From Gammaproteobacteria bacterium (GTDB lineage: Bacteria > Pseudomonadota > Gammaproteobacteria > Steroidobacterales > Steroidobacteraceae), in NCBI GenBank assembly GCA_016707425.1, contig JADJHU010000002.1, positions 286,834-350,833 on the forward strand: a DNA stretch of 64,000 nt, given 5' to 3'. Shown one piece after another: positions 53,914 to 61,118 of this stretch. Each line of letters begins with the position of its first letter. Position 1 is the first letter of the stretch. The translations under genes and the position numbers were made by a program. Under the pieces are notes generated by a model, which saw only the letters and a list, made by a program, of their open reading frames with translations, was not told where the DNA came from and did no database searches.

Positions 53914-53957
53914 TTGACGCCAGTAAGGAACATTCATACAGTAAGGCATCTCCTTAC
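53914..53957 (+). promoter_or_regulatory. Promoter and operator of the MazEF-type pair
   Basis: TTGACG (53914-53919) and TACAGT (53937-53942) with a 17-bp spacer form a sigma70-like promoter. A palindrome GTAAGG-catct-CCTTAC (53941-53957) overlaps the end of the -10, and an extra half site GTAAGG lies at 53923-53928 between the promoter boxes. This fits autorepression by the AbrB-type antitoxin. The antitoxin ATG follows at 53970. Confidence 0.65.
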
Positions 53958-53969
53958 GCCGAGACAGCG

Positions 53970-54188
53970 ATGATCACCAGCAAGATCACAAGCAAAGCCC
54001 AGACCACCATCCCGCAGCCCATCCGCGCCGCGCTGCGCCTACTCGCGGGCGACGAGTTGATCTACGAAATCCAGGGCGATCGGGTGCTGCTATCAAAGGC
54101 ACCGCCCGCACGCGATGGTGACGATCCGTTCCGGACGTTCGGCGAATGGGATACAGCGGCCGACCGGAAGGCGTATGGCAACCTTTAG
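53970..54188 (+). CDS. AbrB/MazE-type antitoxin
   Basis: A 72-residue swapped-hairpin (SpoVT-AbrB) DNA-binding antitoxin: TSKAQTTIPQPIRAALRLLAGDE is the family core, then VLLSKA and a charged tail expected to bind the toxin. It overlaps the following toxin gene by 14 nt, the usual antitoxin-first order. It probably represses its own promoter through the palindrome just upstream. Confidence 0.9.
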   Translation: MITSKITSKAQTTIPQPIRAALRLLAGDELIYEIQGDRVLLSKAPPARDGDDPFRTFGEWDTAADRKAYGNL

Positions 54189-54519
54189 ACGGGGCGATGT
54201 CGTCAAAGTCCCCTTCCCCTACACCGACCGCTCGACACGTCAATCGCGACCCGCGCTCGTCATCTCATCTGAGACCTTGGAGAACAATCACCGTCTGCTC
54301 TGGGTACTTATGATCACGAGCGCCGGGAACCGCGGCTGGCCCGAGGACGTGCCGGTTTCCGACCTCGGCAGCGCAGGATTACCGGCGGCGTCGGTCGTGC
54401 GGCCCGCGAAGATTGCGACGATCGATGCTGCCGACGCACAGAAGCTCGGTCGACTGCCAGCCGTCACGCTTCGCAAGGTGCTTGCACATGTCGCGGTCAA
54501 TTTGGGGTTGCGAGCCTGA
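54175..54519 (+). CDS. MazF/PemK-type endoribonuclease toxin
   Basis: A 114-residue PemK-fold toxin that would cleave mRNA at short sequences. Typical pieces are FRRGDVVKVPFPYTDRS, RPALVISSETL and the segment SVVRPAKIATIDA near the C-terminal half. The ATG at 54175 lies inside the antitoxin gene, so translation is coupled. The gene is intact, unlike many neighbours. Confidence 0.9.
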   Translation: MATFRRGDVVKVPFPYTDRSTRQSRPALVISSETLENNHRLLWVLMITSAGNRGWPEDVPVSDLGSAGLPAASVVRPAKIATIDAADAQKLGRLPAVTLRKVLAHVAVNLGLRA

Positions 54520-54959
54520 ATCGCGCCAAGGCGTGCGTCAGTCTGTCCGCACGGCCTGGCGAGGAGTCCGATCAATCACGCGTCACCGCCGACTGCCCGC
54601 CCCAAGGCCCGGTCGGCATCGCCAGAGGTGGCGACAGAAAGGGGGACACAGAATTTCAGCGCTTGTAAGTTACTGATCAATAAGACGCTTTGGATAAGTG
54701 CGTCCAGTCCATCATCGGGGCAACCGAAAGTGGATATTTCAGCCTGATTCCAGCATTCATCCCCAGCGCAGCCTTGTCGTCCGACGGTATGGCACCCCGC
54801 CATTCCTGCGACATTCTGCGGTATTCCTGCGCACTCTTGTATTGGCGAGGCCACGAGATCGCCGCCGCAACGGCCTCGACGGCCGTCATCCGAGACCGCT
54901 CATTGCGCCCGAGGCGGCTCCTCGCTATCATCTCCACAGTAAGGACTATGGAGCTGCCG
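54520..54959. other. 440-bp inter-island region without a gene
   Basis: It contains the distal end of island 1 (54630-54701), att core copy 2 (54702-54730) and the proximal end of island 2. A minus-strand ORF (54814-54677) reads MSQEWRGAIPSD... into SVAPMMDWTHLSKASY and stops: this is the same element-supplied leader as at dusA, followed by only ten dusA codons. Confidence 0.7.
54702..54730. repeat. Attachment-site core, copy 2 (junction island 1 / island 2)
   Basis: GTCCAGTCCATCATCGGGGC and following bases, near-identical to copy 1 at 49746 and similar to copy 3 at 60843. Left flank (54630-54701) matches that of copy 3; right flank (54800-54851) matches that of copy 1. This makes it a hybrid junction between two related elements. 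Confidence 0.78.
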
Positions 54960-55178
54960 ATGGATACCGACGCAACGCTGACGAGCAAGGGGCAGACCAC
55001 CATTCCGAAGGCCATTCGCGACAGCCTGCGCATGAAGCCCGGCGACAGAATGACTTTCACGCTGATGCCGGATGGGGTCGTGCTCATGCGCGTGAAGAAC
55101 AAGCACGTCTCCGATCTTGCTGGCCTGCTCCACAAGAAGGGCAGGAAGGCCGTGCCCATCGAACTGCTGTCGCGGTAG
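54960..55178 (+). CDS. AbrB-family antitoxin (VapB-type partner)
   Basis: A 72-residue AbrB-fold protein: ATLTSKGQTTIPKAIRDSLRMKPGDR is the DNA-binding core. It ends directly before the PIN toxin gene (stop at 55176-55178, toxin ATG at 55179). I chose ATG 54960 with GGAG five bases upstream; ATG 54948 (MELPMDTD) with AAGGA is equally possible. The C-terminal part (HVSDLAGLLHKKGRKAVP) should wrap the toxin. Confidence 0.9.
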   Translation: MDTDATLTSKGQTTIPKAIRDSLRMKPGDRMTFTLMPDGVVLMRVKNKHVSDLAGLLHKKGRKAVPIELLSR

Positions 55179-55574
55179 ATGCTCGGCCTCGATACCAACG
55201 TTCTCGTTCGCTACCTGGTTCGCGACGATCCGCTTCAGTTCGAGAGAGCGCGGCGCCTGATCAAGCGGAAATCCGCCAGGGGCGAACCTGTTCTCGTGAG
55301 CCTACTGGTCTTGCTGGAGACCGAGTGGGTCCTGCGCAGCCGCTACGAACTCTCGAAGGCGGAGATCCTCTCGGCACTTTCTGCCCTGCTGGACGCAGTA
55401 GATCTGGCCTTCGAGGATGAGACCTCCATAGAGCGCGCCCTCTATTCCTGGAGGCACTCCGCTGCAGACTTCGCGGATTGCCTCGTTGAAGCCCGTAACG
55501 GCCGGCTGGGCTGCGAGGCCACGGCGACGTTCGACTCCAAGGCGCTGAAGCTCACTGGCTTCGTTTCCGTCTGA
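55179..55574 (+). CDS. PIN-domain ribonuclease toxin (VapC-type)
   Basis: A 131-residue PIN protein. Acidic active-site residues are in MLGLDTNVLVRYL (Asp5), LLETEWVLRSRYE (Glu), DFADCLVEAR (Asp) and ATFDSKAL (Asp). Such toxins cleave tRNA or rRNA. It directly follows its AbrB-type antitoxin with no gap. Intact. The IS21 left end begins 125 bp downstream. Confidence 0.92.
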   Translation: MLGLDTNVLVRYLVRDDPLQFERARRLIKRKSARGEPVLVSLLVLLETEWVLRSRYELSKAEILSALSALLDAVDLAFEDETSIERALYSWRHSAADFADCLVEARNGRLGCEATATFDSKALKLTGFVSV

Positions 55575-55765
55575 CTTACGAAGTTGCGACAGCATGGTCC
55601 TTGCCACGCCTTCACGAATACCGTCCCATCGGACGCGAGGGCTTCGCGCACCTCTGCTCCGCCGCATGCGCCGCGTGTAGAGCGACAGCCTAACTTCCGT
55701 GTAAGGCGACACCCAGATTTACGCATCTTCGGGTCGGCCGAGTAGCCTCGTCCGCCATCGCAGCG

Positions 55766-56355
55766 ATGGCGGAGGCGGACGTGGCGAGCACCGATCTGGA
55801 GATCCGCATGACCATCAAGACGCTGGCCGCCAAGGGGATGCCGAAGCGGCGCATTGCGCGCGAGCTGTCGCTCAGCGAAGGGACTGTCCGTTATCACCTG
55901 CGCCGCCTCGCCGACGGAGCGAGCGACGGCCGCGCTCGTCAGCAGCGCCGGGCGGGCGCGTATCGCGCGGCGATCGATCACTGGCTCGCGCAGCATGGGG
56001 CGGCACCGGTCAACGTCGCCGCGCTGCACGACTGGCTCGTGGCTGAGCACGGTTACCCGGGCAGCCTGCGCTCGGTGCAGCGCTTCGTGGGCGATGTCTA
56101 TCCGCGTCCACCGCGGCGCGCCCGGCGGCGCGTGGAGACGCCGCCGGAGCCCAGGCACAGGTCGACTGGGCGCAGTTCCCGGGCCTGATCGTCGCCGGCC
56201 GCGAGCAGACCCTGCACGCCTTCCACATGGTGCTGTCGCACTCGCGCTTCGACGCGATCGTGTGGATGACCAGCGAGGACCAGCTGTCCTGGCTGTCCGG
56301 GCACAACGGCGCGTTCACGCGCCTCGGTGGCATCCCGGCCGTCGTGAGAGCGGTC
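55766..56355 (+). pseudogene. istA: IS21 transposase IstA, 5' part
   Basis: Starts with a helix-turn-helix region (KTLAAKGMPKRRIARELSLS) and continues to SVQRFVGDVYPRPPRRARRR and VETPP. A single indel near 56145 shifts to the frame AQVDWAQFPGLIVAGREQTL with the first catalytic Asp, then HNGAFTRLGGIPAVVR, where the nested transposon begins. The other half resumes at about 59743. Confidence 0.82.
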
Positions 56356-56442
56356 AGCTGATTTGATGGTCTGATTTTCACGATTGATGATGGACCATCG
56401 GCGAACGCGATTTTCGGCGACCGCCGGATGAGTGGTTGCCCC

Positions 56443-56648
56443 TCAGAACGGCGGGCCATCCAGCGGCAGAGCGATTTGCCGTCGTCGGGATCGGCACGAT
56501 GGTCGTGATCGTACCGATGCATCTGGGCGAAGTAGTGATTCTGGAAGCGGGTGTAGAGCTCCTCGATGAAGTCATTGATGGCGATCACCGCTTCGTCAGG
56601 AAGCGCGGAGAACACGAACAGATCTGGATCGTCGTTCAGGTTGTGCAT
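56443..56648 (-). pseudogene. Small conserved transposon protein of unknown function
   Basis: About 68 codons: MHNLNDDPDLFVFSALPDEA, then INDFIEELYTRFQNHYFAQM and an HDH-rich tail. One indel near 56465 restores the ending LPLDGPPF at the stop 56443. Acidic N-terminus and aromatic middle; no known domain. It follows the ATPase by 11 bp and probably belongs to the transposon. Confidence 0.5.
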
Positions 56649-56659
56649 GGGGCCCCGCC

Positions 56660-57505
56660 TCAACGTGCGCCGGCGGCACGGCGTGAGCGCTGCGTTTCGG
56701 GCGGGGCGAAGACCTGCAGGTAGAGCTTTCATCGAGCACGGTAAGCTCGCGCTGGGCGGCGGTCATGAGGAGCTCCGCCGCCATGGAGATGAAGATGCGA
56801 TAGTTGCCGGCGGCGTGATCACACAGCGTGTGGCGCAACTCCCCTGGTCATGAGGCTGGCATTGCCGGCGGCGCCGAGCAGGTGGTCGAGGCAGGCGAGG
56901 AGTTCCTCACGAGTGGCGATCTCGGTGGCCAGGCGGGTGCGGATGCGCGAGCCCAGCGGGATCAGCTCCTCGCGGCGCAGCTTCTCCAGCAGGCGTGCAT
57001 CGCCCGAGAGGACGATGCACAGCAGCGACCTGAGTCGAAGCGGGCGGAAGCGAGCAGGCGCAACTCGTTCAGCACCATCGGACTGTTTCCTGCGCCTCAT
57101 CGATCAAGATGACGGAGCGACGGCTGGCCGAGCCGAGGTGATCGAGCCAGCGGGCGCGCAGCGCCTTGAAGCCGCCCCAACGGTTGCTGACGCGGATGGA
57201 GATGCCGAAGATGTCGCCGAGCTCGCGGTAGAAGTCGCTCAGGTTACTTTGCGGATGGTGGATGACGCCGACCCGAGAGGTCAGCGAGGCGCGAGAGGCG
57301 CTCGGCGAGCAGGCGCATGACGACGCTCTTGCCGGAACCGGGATCGCCATGCACGAGCGCGAAGCCGCCCCTCGCGCAGGTGCGCCTGCTCGATGCGCCA
57401 GCAGAAGTTCTCGACCTTCGGCGGAACATAGAGGGCCTCGGTCGGCACCTCCGGGGTGAACGGGTTCCATTTCAGGCCGTACAGAGCGAGGAGCTGTTGA
57501 TTCAC
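56660..57505 (-). pseudogene. ExeA/TniB-like AAA ATPase of the nested transposon, frame-broken
   Basis: Starts MNQQLLALYGLKWNPFTPEV, typical of ExeA-like transposition ATPases. Walker A is HGDPGSGKSVVMRLLAERL, Walker B is SVILIDEAQE, and later pieces are LLCIVLSGDARLLEKL and IPLGSRIRTRLATEIATREE, ending LYLQVFAPPETQRS. Breaks occur near 57350, 57275, 57090, 57040, 56830 and 56730. It would select target DNA and activate the transposase, like TniB or TnsC. Confidence 0.78.
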
Positions 57506-57516
57506 GGGGATTTCCT

Positions 57517-58954
57517 TCAGTCATCGGTGGGTAAATACGCCGGTGGCAGCCCGTGGCGGGCGTAGTCGGCGATCATCTGTTTGAGGAGCGGTGCGATGCC
57601 GCTCGCCGGCATCGGTGCCGCTGCGGTGGTCGGCTCCACGCGTCGGCGCAGGGCATCGGCGTTGGCCGCTTTGTCGAGCGGGCGCACGGGGGAGAGGATC
57701 GTGCCCGAGCGCGCAGCGATCAGATCGACGCGGCTCAAGTCCCGGCGCGCGTAGCGCAGATGCACTTCGCCTAAATGGCGATACCGGGACGGGATCTCGA
57801 AGCGCTGGCCTTCCAGACTCACCGTGCCGTCGGAACGACGCTGGCGGCGCTTGACCTCGATGCGGAAGGCGCCGCGCAGGGCTTCACTGGCTGGGCACTC
57901 GCGTCCGACGTTGGGGCCCGCGAGGTAAGCGCTCGAGCGGGGTCTCGCCGATCTCGCGGTGCTCGGTGCGGTGATATTCCTGCGTGACCCAGGCCTGGGT
58001 CGCCAGGTTCCAGCTGCTCGAGGTCAAGCTCGCTTCACCCTCCAGCATCGCGAGCAGCCGCCCTTCAACCTCGAGCCCAGAGATTTTCCTGCTTCCCGTT
58101 CACATGAGGTGAGTACGGCAGCGTCGGCACGTGCAAAATACCGAGGGTGTGCAGCCCCGCGGTGAACTCCGCCGCGATCATCGCCGAGCCGCGGTCGCTC
58201 ATCAGCGAGCGCGGCAGGCCCACCTTCTGTAGCGCCTGACACAGGCCGTGGACGAGCTGTTCTGTCCCCTCGCTCCCATACCATTGCGCGTGGCACAGGT
58301 AGCGCGAACGATCGTCGATGAAGCCGACCAGGAGCGGTTTGATCCATTCGCCGCGCCGGGTGAGCACCTTGCGCGAGCCGTGATGGAAGTCCAGATGCAG
58401 CAACTGCAGCACATGCTCGACTTCGTAGCTGCGCACTTCGCGCGATTCCACGCGATCGCGCGCGGCGATCGCGCCCGCGCTCTGCCGTCTGACCGGGCGT
58501 TGCCGCCTCATGCCCTGCGCTTTCAAGTACCGCCGTACGCTCGGGTACGAGGGACACCGACCCTCGGATGCGGCGGCGAGCGTGACGCGCAGGTTATCGG
58601 CGGTGTAGTTGTGCGGTCCACGCCGGGTGCTGACGGTATTGTTCGGCGAGCGCCTGCGCGGCGGCGCTCGAGATGCTGGGGAAGCGGCCGATGTCACGGC
58701 GCACGTGATTGCGCAGTGCCCGTACCGGATTCGTCGGCGTTCCTGGCGGCGTAGTACCAGCGCTCCAACGTCGAGCAGCCGAAGCGCACTTCAAGTCCGG
58801 TGAACGGATGGCGCCAGCGCTTCACCGCCAAGTCGCGCAACGCCGTCTGTAACTCGCCGTCCGCCGGCGGTGCGGCCAGGAGCGGTCCGATGATCGCAAA
58901 GCGCAGCCGCGCCCAGCGATCCCGCTGTGGCAGATCGTCATTGGAACTCAACAT
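57517..58954 (-). pseudogene. DDE-type integrase/transposase of the nested transposon, frame-broken
   Basis: N-terminal helix-turn-helix region (MLSSNDDLPQRDRWARLRFA, FTGLEVRFGCSTLERWYYAA). The rve catalytic core has the first Asp in QLLHLDFHHGSRKVL, the second in SLMSDRGSAMIAAEF and the Glu in SPHVNGKQENLW. The C-terminal Mu-type beta domain includes GQRFEIPSRYRHLGEVHLRY. Breaks lie near 58690, 58065, 57930 and 57830. The start near 58954 is my choice by family style. Confidence 0.8.
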
Positions 58955-59064
58955 CACTCCCACTGCGACACCACGCTCGGCATCGCTCATGGGGAACGCA
59001 GGCCACAAAGCCCGTCGGCCAACCGCTATCGGCATCCTCTGCGGGTCGGCGGCGCCCTTCCGGA

Positions 59065-59677
59065 TTACTTGATCATGGCGCGCGTGCTCAACGGCGACAT
59101 GAAGCGCAGTAACTGCATCATCCGATCCGCCGGGACGAGCGCCTCAAACCGTTCCAGCAGGCTCACCGGCAGTCGTGCGCTGTCGATCACAACAGCAAAG
59201 CGTTCGCGCCTCGATTGCCAGAGCGGCGTGCGCAGGAAGTCCTCGATCCACCAGGTGCGCCACCGACCCAGCGTGCGTTGCGGGATCGTGAACAGCTCGC
59301 ACAGGGCTCGGCCCTGAGCCGCCCCGCGCGGGGACACCAGCATCAACACCACCGCCAGATACACCCGGCGGCCTAGAAACCGCACCGAGGCCGGCGTCGC
59401 TCGCTTCTCGCAACGCCCACAGGTGAAGCTGAACCGCGAGGAATAGTCCTCCATGACCGACGCCGGACAGCCACGCGGTTTACGGGGATAGTCAGCACAG
59501 TGCAGCGCTCCGGCACCAGTGACCGCAACGCCCGCGGCGGATCTCGGCCGCGAACTCCTCGTCAATGCGCTGCAGGAATCGAAAAAAGGCGGGATCTTGC
59601 AGTAGCGCGTGGCACACTTCGTTGGTCTCCTTGGTTGTGGCAAACCGGAGACTCTCCCGAGGGGATCTTGTGATCAA
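59065..59677 (-). pseudogene. Zinc-ribbon accessory protein of the nested transposon
   Basis: About 204 codons with one break near 59510. The N-terminal piece FFRFLQRIDEEFAAEIRRGR leads into a Cys-rich stretch (CGHWC, HCADYPRKPRGCP, FTCGRCEKR), then SVRFLGRRVYLAVVLMLVS and the helical RTLGRWRTWWIEDFLRTPLW. This looks like a sequence-specific nucleic-acid binder that travels with the transposase and ATPase. I recognise the family from similar transposons but know no proven function. Confidence 0.6.
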
Positions 59678-59742
59678 GATCCCCGAGGGGATCCATCAAA
59701 CCATCATCAAACGTGATCGAATATCGCGCTCTGCCCACCAAA

Positions 59743-60090
59743 ATAGATGGCCGTGCTCACCGTCGTTCGCGTCGACAACACCAAGACCGCCGTCGTACAC
59801 GGCGCCGGCGCCTGGGGCGAGCTCAACGCCAGCTACCGGGCCTACGCTCGTGCCGTGCGCTTCCACATCGACCCCTGCGCCCCGTACAGCCCCGAGCACA
59901 AGGGCAAGGTCGAACGCGCTGTCCGCACCCAGCGCTTCAGGCCGGTCCCGGCCGAGCGGGCCTGGGACAGCGTGGAAGAGCTGCAGGTGCGCACTGACGC
60001 GGAGGTCGAGCACCTCGGCCCGCCGGCGGCGCTGCCCGGCGACCGGCACCTCGGTGTGGGAGGCCTGGCACGCCGCACGCGCACGGCACT
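59743..60090 (+). pseudogene. istA: IS21 transposase IstA, resumed 3' part
   Basis: Continues the catalytic core: VLTVVRVDNTKTAVVHGAGA (second Asp) and SPEHKGKVERAVRTQRF (the Glu of the DDE triad), then, in another frame, RCPATGTSVWEAWHAA. From there it passes straight into istB-like sequence, so roughly the last 200 codons of istA and the start of istB are deleted. The element cannot transpose with its own enzyme. Confidence 0.78.
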
Positions 60091-60669
60091 GCGCCTCTCC
60101 AACCTCCCGCCCGGCCAGACGCTCGCCGACTTCGACTTTGCATTCCAGCCAGCGATCGAGCGTTCGCGCATCGAGACCCTCGCCACCTGCGCGTTCATCC
60201 GGGCCGCCGAGACCGTATTGATCAAGGACCGCCCGGCGTCGGCAAGAGCCATCTGGCCGTCGGTCTCGGCGTCAAAGGCATCGAGCACGGCTTCTCCGCG
60301 CAGTTCTACCGCTTCGACGAGCTGAAGATCGCGCTCAAGACCGATGCTCACACTTGCCGCCCGCACGCCTGCGCCGTCGCAAGTACCTCTCCACCAGTCT
60401 GCTCATCATCGACGAGCTCGGCTTCCAACCGATGAGCCGCGAGGAGGCCAGCCTGTTCTTCCGACTGGTCGCCTACCGCTACGGCCGCGGCTCGATCCTG
60501 ATCACCACCAACAAGAGCGTGCGCGAATGGACCGAGCTGCTCGCCGGCGACGAGGCGCTCACCACCGCCATCCTCGACCGCCTGCTGCATAAGGCGCACG
60601 TACTCAACATCAAGGAGGAGCTACCGACTCAGAGACCTCGAGCACACCCTCGGAACCGTGCGTTCCTGA
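60091..60669 (+). pseudogene. istB: IS21 helper ATPase IstB, 5'-truncated and frame-broken
   Basis: The pieces are LRLSNLPPGQTLADFDFAFQ, Walker A (GPPGVGKSHLAVGLGV, in a shifted frame), FYRFDELKIALKTD, Walker B (LLIIDELGFQPMSREEASLF), ILITTNKSVREW and the final RLRDLEHTLGTVRS before the TGA at 60667. Breaks lie near 60228, 60345 and 60620. The first 30 or so codons are missing. Confidence 0.8.
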
Positions 60670-60771
60670 ACCCATTAACCCCGACCCGGGTGCGTAAAGG
60701 TGCATGTCGCCTTAACGCGTGAAACTGGGTGTCGCTTGACAGGGCGGAGCCAGGAGATTGCCCGTCACGCC

Positions 60772-60871
60772 GGCGACAGAAAGGGGACACAGAATTTCGG
60801 CTTTCGTAACTTACTGATCCAAATGACGCTTTGAATAAGTGCGCCCAGCCCATCATGGGCGCGACCGAGAC
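60772..60871. repeat. Distal element end with attachment-site core, copy 3
   Basis: Bases 60772-60842 match 54630-54701 (GGCGACAGAAAGG... through GACGCTTTG.ATAAGTGCG) with few differences. Core 60843-60871 still reads VSVAPMMGWAHL on the minus strand, a degenerate piece of dusA. To the right, unrelated sequence (ERSDSVDRR on the minus strand) should be the displaced native 5' flank of dusA or older element DNA. Confidence 0.72.
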
Positions 60872-61118
60872 CCTGCGATCAACTGAATCGCTGCGTTCCC
60901 CGACGGAAACACCTTTTTTGTGGCGCTTTCCACTCGGCTGGTGTCCCCGGCCGTGGTGTATGGGGTGGGTGCTGAGTTGCACTGAACGGGCGCGAGGGCC
61001 GTAGGCCCGAGCGGCCGCTCAACGCCGGCGGCCCGCATGGCCCCGCCGGGACGGTCATCGTGGCTTCTGGTTTAAGGCTGGGTTGCAGCACCAACACCTT
61101 GAACAGGAGAACCCCACG
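60872..61118. other. 247-bp gap between att copy 3 and the IS256 transposase
   Basis: GC-rich and without an ORF of note. A GGTGTA at 60955 may mark the left end of the IS256-family element (matching TACACC at 62291). Near 61000-61050 there are GC-rich inverted segments. The Shine-Dalgarno AGGAG at 61104-61108 serves the transposase ATG at 61119. Confidence 0.4.

Larger units (their letters stand above)
49775..54701. mobile_element. Island 1: dusA-associated integrative element, degraded
   Basis: Bounded by att core copies 1 and 2. Next to dusA is a tyrosine integrase fragment; then an IS1380 scrap, an FAD-oxidoreductase fragment, the cytochrome c/cytochrome b pair, an esterase, an enoyl-CoA hydratase fragment and a MazEF-type pair. 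The last 70 bp (54630-54701) match the end of island 2, as expected for a shared distal element end. With its integrase broken it is unlikely to excise by itself. Confidence 0.72.
56378..59716. mobile_element. Nested transposon (DDE transposase + ExeA-type ATPase + zinc-ribbon protein)
   Basis: The 16-bp terminal arms TCACGATTGATGATGG (56378-56393) and CCATCATCAAACGTGA (59701-59716) are inverted with one mismatch. Additional TGATGG-type repeats lie at both ends, as in Tn7/Tn5053-like elements that bind several transposase copies. The actual outer ends may lie 10-25 bp further out. All genes run on the minus strand in the order zinc-ribbon protein, transposase, ATPase, small protein. It interrupts istA between PAVVR and VDNTKTA. 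Confidence 0.72.
55700..60741. mobile_element. IS21-family element, defective, with nested transposon
   Basis: Ends are inverted: TGTAAGGCGACACCCAGATT at 55700 and, on the other strand, TGTCAAGCGACACCCAGTTT ending at 60741; 21 of 25 bases match. Inner repeats of the AAGGCGACA type lie near the right end (about 60700). It carries istA (55766 on, resumed after 59740) and istB (to 60669). It is interrupted by a 3.3-kb transposon and has lost the istA/istB junction. Flanking target duplications were not found. Confidence 0.8.
54731..60842. mobile_element. Island 2: second dusA-associated element, integrase lost
   Basis: Lies between att copies 2 and 3. Contents are the AbrB/PIN toxin-antitoxin pair and an IS21 element with a nested transposon. 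No integrase is left, although its left end resembles island 1 up to where the integrase leader would start. Either the IS21 insertion and deletions removed the integrase, or this segment was always a passive element moved by island 1's enzyme. Confidence 0.6.

Noticed and set aside
54677..55198. 173-codon minus-strand ORF opposite the AbrB/PIN pair
   Set aside because: Most is a shadow of the AbrB-type antitoxin gene; only the MSQEW leader and the att core at its end are meaningful, and they are reported with the att site.
55690..60750. Target-site duplication of the IS21 element
   Set aside because: The 8 bp on each side (AACTTCCG and GGGCGGAG) do not match, so no duplication is claimed.
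60629..60982. Minus-strand ORF with SVAPMMGWAHLFKAS as a dusA-type gene
   Set aside because: Only the att core is dusA-like; the rest has no DusA motif. It is a displaced 5' fragment, not a gene.
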